DNA from: VRUE01 sp040904405 | Lineage (GTDB): Bacteria > Actinomycetota > Thermoleophilia > Solirubrobacterales > 70-9 | Direction: 5' to 3' | Length of the DNA: 7,285 nucleotides | NCBI GenBank assembly: GCA_040904405.1 | Contig: JBBDTK010000063.1 | Coordinates: forward strand, 1 to 7,285 | In this document: positions 6,546 through 7,285 of the stretch, piece by piece | Layout of the letters: each line of letters opens with the position of its first letter | How positions within the stretch are numbered: the first letter of the stretch is position 1 | Position numbers and translations under genes: made by a program | Notes under the pieces: model-generated | What the model saw: only the letters and a program-made list of their open reading frames with translations | Told to the model about the DNA's origin: nothing | Databases searched by the model: none

Positions 6546-6738
6546 TACGAGAAAGAACTTCAGCGACAAGGCGGTCGACGCCGCCGACCTGATGATCGAC
6601 TTCGCCACTCTCGGCGAGTACGGCCTCGAGCCGACCGACGCACCGCCCCGCCCATGCGAGGCTCGTCGGCGCCCCGGCAACCTGCGCAGCTCCGGATCCT
6701 GGAACGCGGCCATAGCCCGCTTCGCCCCGCAGTCCTAG
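6538..6738 (+). CDS. Small protein of unknown function under a LexA box
   Basis: This 66-residue protein is not one I recognise. It begins MFDTRKNFSDKAVDAADLM. The N-terminal half (to about residue 32) looks like an amphipathic, mainly acidic helical segment; the second half is Pro/Arg-rich and basic, with one Cys. There is no signal peptide or membrane segment. Codons in the first half end mostly in G or C, as in real genes of this genome. The ATG at 6538 is chosen because it lies 7 bases after TAGATT and inside a perfect SOS box, suggesting a leaderless, DNA-damage-induced mRNA. An in-frame TTG at 6466 would add 24 residues with atypical codons (AAA, AGA) and is less likely. The gene stands alone, diverges from murA, and ends 8 bases before the rRNA terminator stem, which could also stop its transcript. 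Confidence 0.62.
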   Translation: MFDTRKNFSDKAVDAADLMIDFATLGEYGLEPTDAPPRPCEARRRPGNLRSSGSWNAAIARFAPQS

Positions 6739-6745
6739 AAGACGA

Positions 6746-6768
6746 AGGGCCACCCACCGGGTGGCCCT
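6746..6768 (-). terminator. rRNA operon terminator hairpin
   Basis: A perfect 10-bp stem (AGGGCCACCC/GGGTGGCCCT) with a 3-nt loop lies 15 bases beyond the 5S end. On the minus strand it is followed by a modestly U-rich run (TCGTCTTCT). It most likely ends the rRNA transcript and shields the small convergent gene. On the plus strand it lacks a U-tract but might slow the opposing transcript. Confidence 0.82.
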
Positions 6769-6783
6769 GAGCGTCGAGAAGAT

Positions 6784-6900
6784 TCCGGCGGCGACCTACT
6801 CTCCCAGGAGGTTGCCCTCCAAGTACCATCGGCGCTGAGGGGCTTAACTGCTCTGTTCGGAATGGGAAGAGGTGTTTCCCCCTCGCTATGCGCCACCGGA
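6784..6900 (-). rRNA. rrf: 5S ribosomal RNA
   Basis: The minus strand from 6900 gives a complete 5S rRNA of about 117 nt. Its 5' end TCCGGTGGC pairs with the 3' GCCGCCGGA to form the terminal helix with one G-U pair. The conserved internal blocks GAACAGAGCAGTTAAG, GATGGTACTTGG and GGGAGAGTAGG are all present. It follows the 23S gene after a spacer of about 65 nt in the usual 23S-5S order. The exact ends may differ by one or two bases. Confidence 0.95.
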
Positions 6901-6964
6901 AATTGTCCGAGACCGCGCCCGGTGAAGCTTGAAAACTGCACAAGGCCAACAGGGTAAGAAATAT
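6901..6964 (-). other. 23S-5S internal transcribed spacer
   Basis: This short spacer has no tRNA. On the minus strand it contains GTGCAGTTTTCAAGCTTC. Its TCAAGCT can pair with GGCTTGA at the 23S 3' end (7 bp, one G-U), a possible processing stem. Confidence 0.7.

Positions 6965-7285
<321 letters not shown>

Noticed and set aside
6363..6713. 116-aa minus-strand frame overlapping the murA start and the SOS gene
   Set aside because: It overlaps murA in another frame, is low-complexity in parts, has no recognisable motif and no ribosome binding site; the plus-strand gene has the better promoter evidence.
6379..6753. Longer murA starting upstream of 6378
   Set aside because: The extra 125 residues reach into the rRNA terminator and run antisense to the SOS-box gene; the canonical MurA start is at 6378.

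Overview
The window comes from a high-GC bacterial chromosome. All large genes lie on the minus strand and read right to left. The organism is probably an actinomycete, most likely outside the classical Streptomyces/Mycobacterium lineages (a Thermoleophilia/Solirubrobacterales-type genome would fit). This rests on the very high GC with strong third-position GC, frequent GTG starts, promoters that look leaderless, an actinobacterial-type LexA (SOS) box, an Asp-type MurA, and a short HisG paired with HisZ. The taxonomic call is inference.

Right end (about 6746-7285): the 3' end of a ribosomal RNA operon. It holds the 3' part of 23S rRNA (running off the window), a short spacer, a complete 5S rRNA, and a strong hairpin terminator.

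Middle right (6379-6738): a small plus-strand gene (6538-6738, 66 aa) converges on the rRNA terminator. A perfect LexA operator overlaps its start codon and a -10-like hexamer, so it is predicted to be a DNA-damage-inducible, leaderless gene of unknown function. It diverges from murA across about 160 bp.

Centre (5080-6378): murA, the first committed step of peptidoglycan synthesis. Its usual active-site Cys is Asp, which predicts fosfomycin insensitivity.

Left two thirds (172-5043): a compact histidine operon in the order hisZ-hisG-hisD-hisB-hisH-hisA, starting 36 bp after murA. Every junction inside it overlaps by 4 or 8 bases, which indicates translational coupling. HisZ and HisG together form the first enzyme (ATP phosphoribosyltransferase). 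HisA, HisH (with HisF, not in the window) and HisB cover the middle steps, and HisD the last two. hisC, hisE, hisI and hisF are not present here.

Left end (1-171): no recognised gene. It holds a 118-bp imperfect palindrome with arms of about 40 bases. Its two outer-stem mismatches become G-U pairs only when it is transcribed in the direction of the his operon, so it may be a structured RNA or a small palindromic mobile element. This palindrome and the SOS-box gene are the least explained parts of the window.
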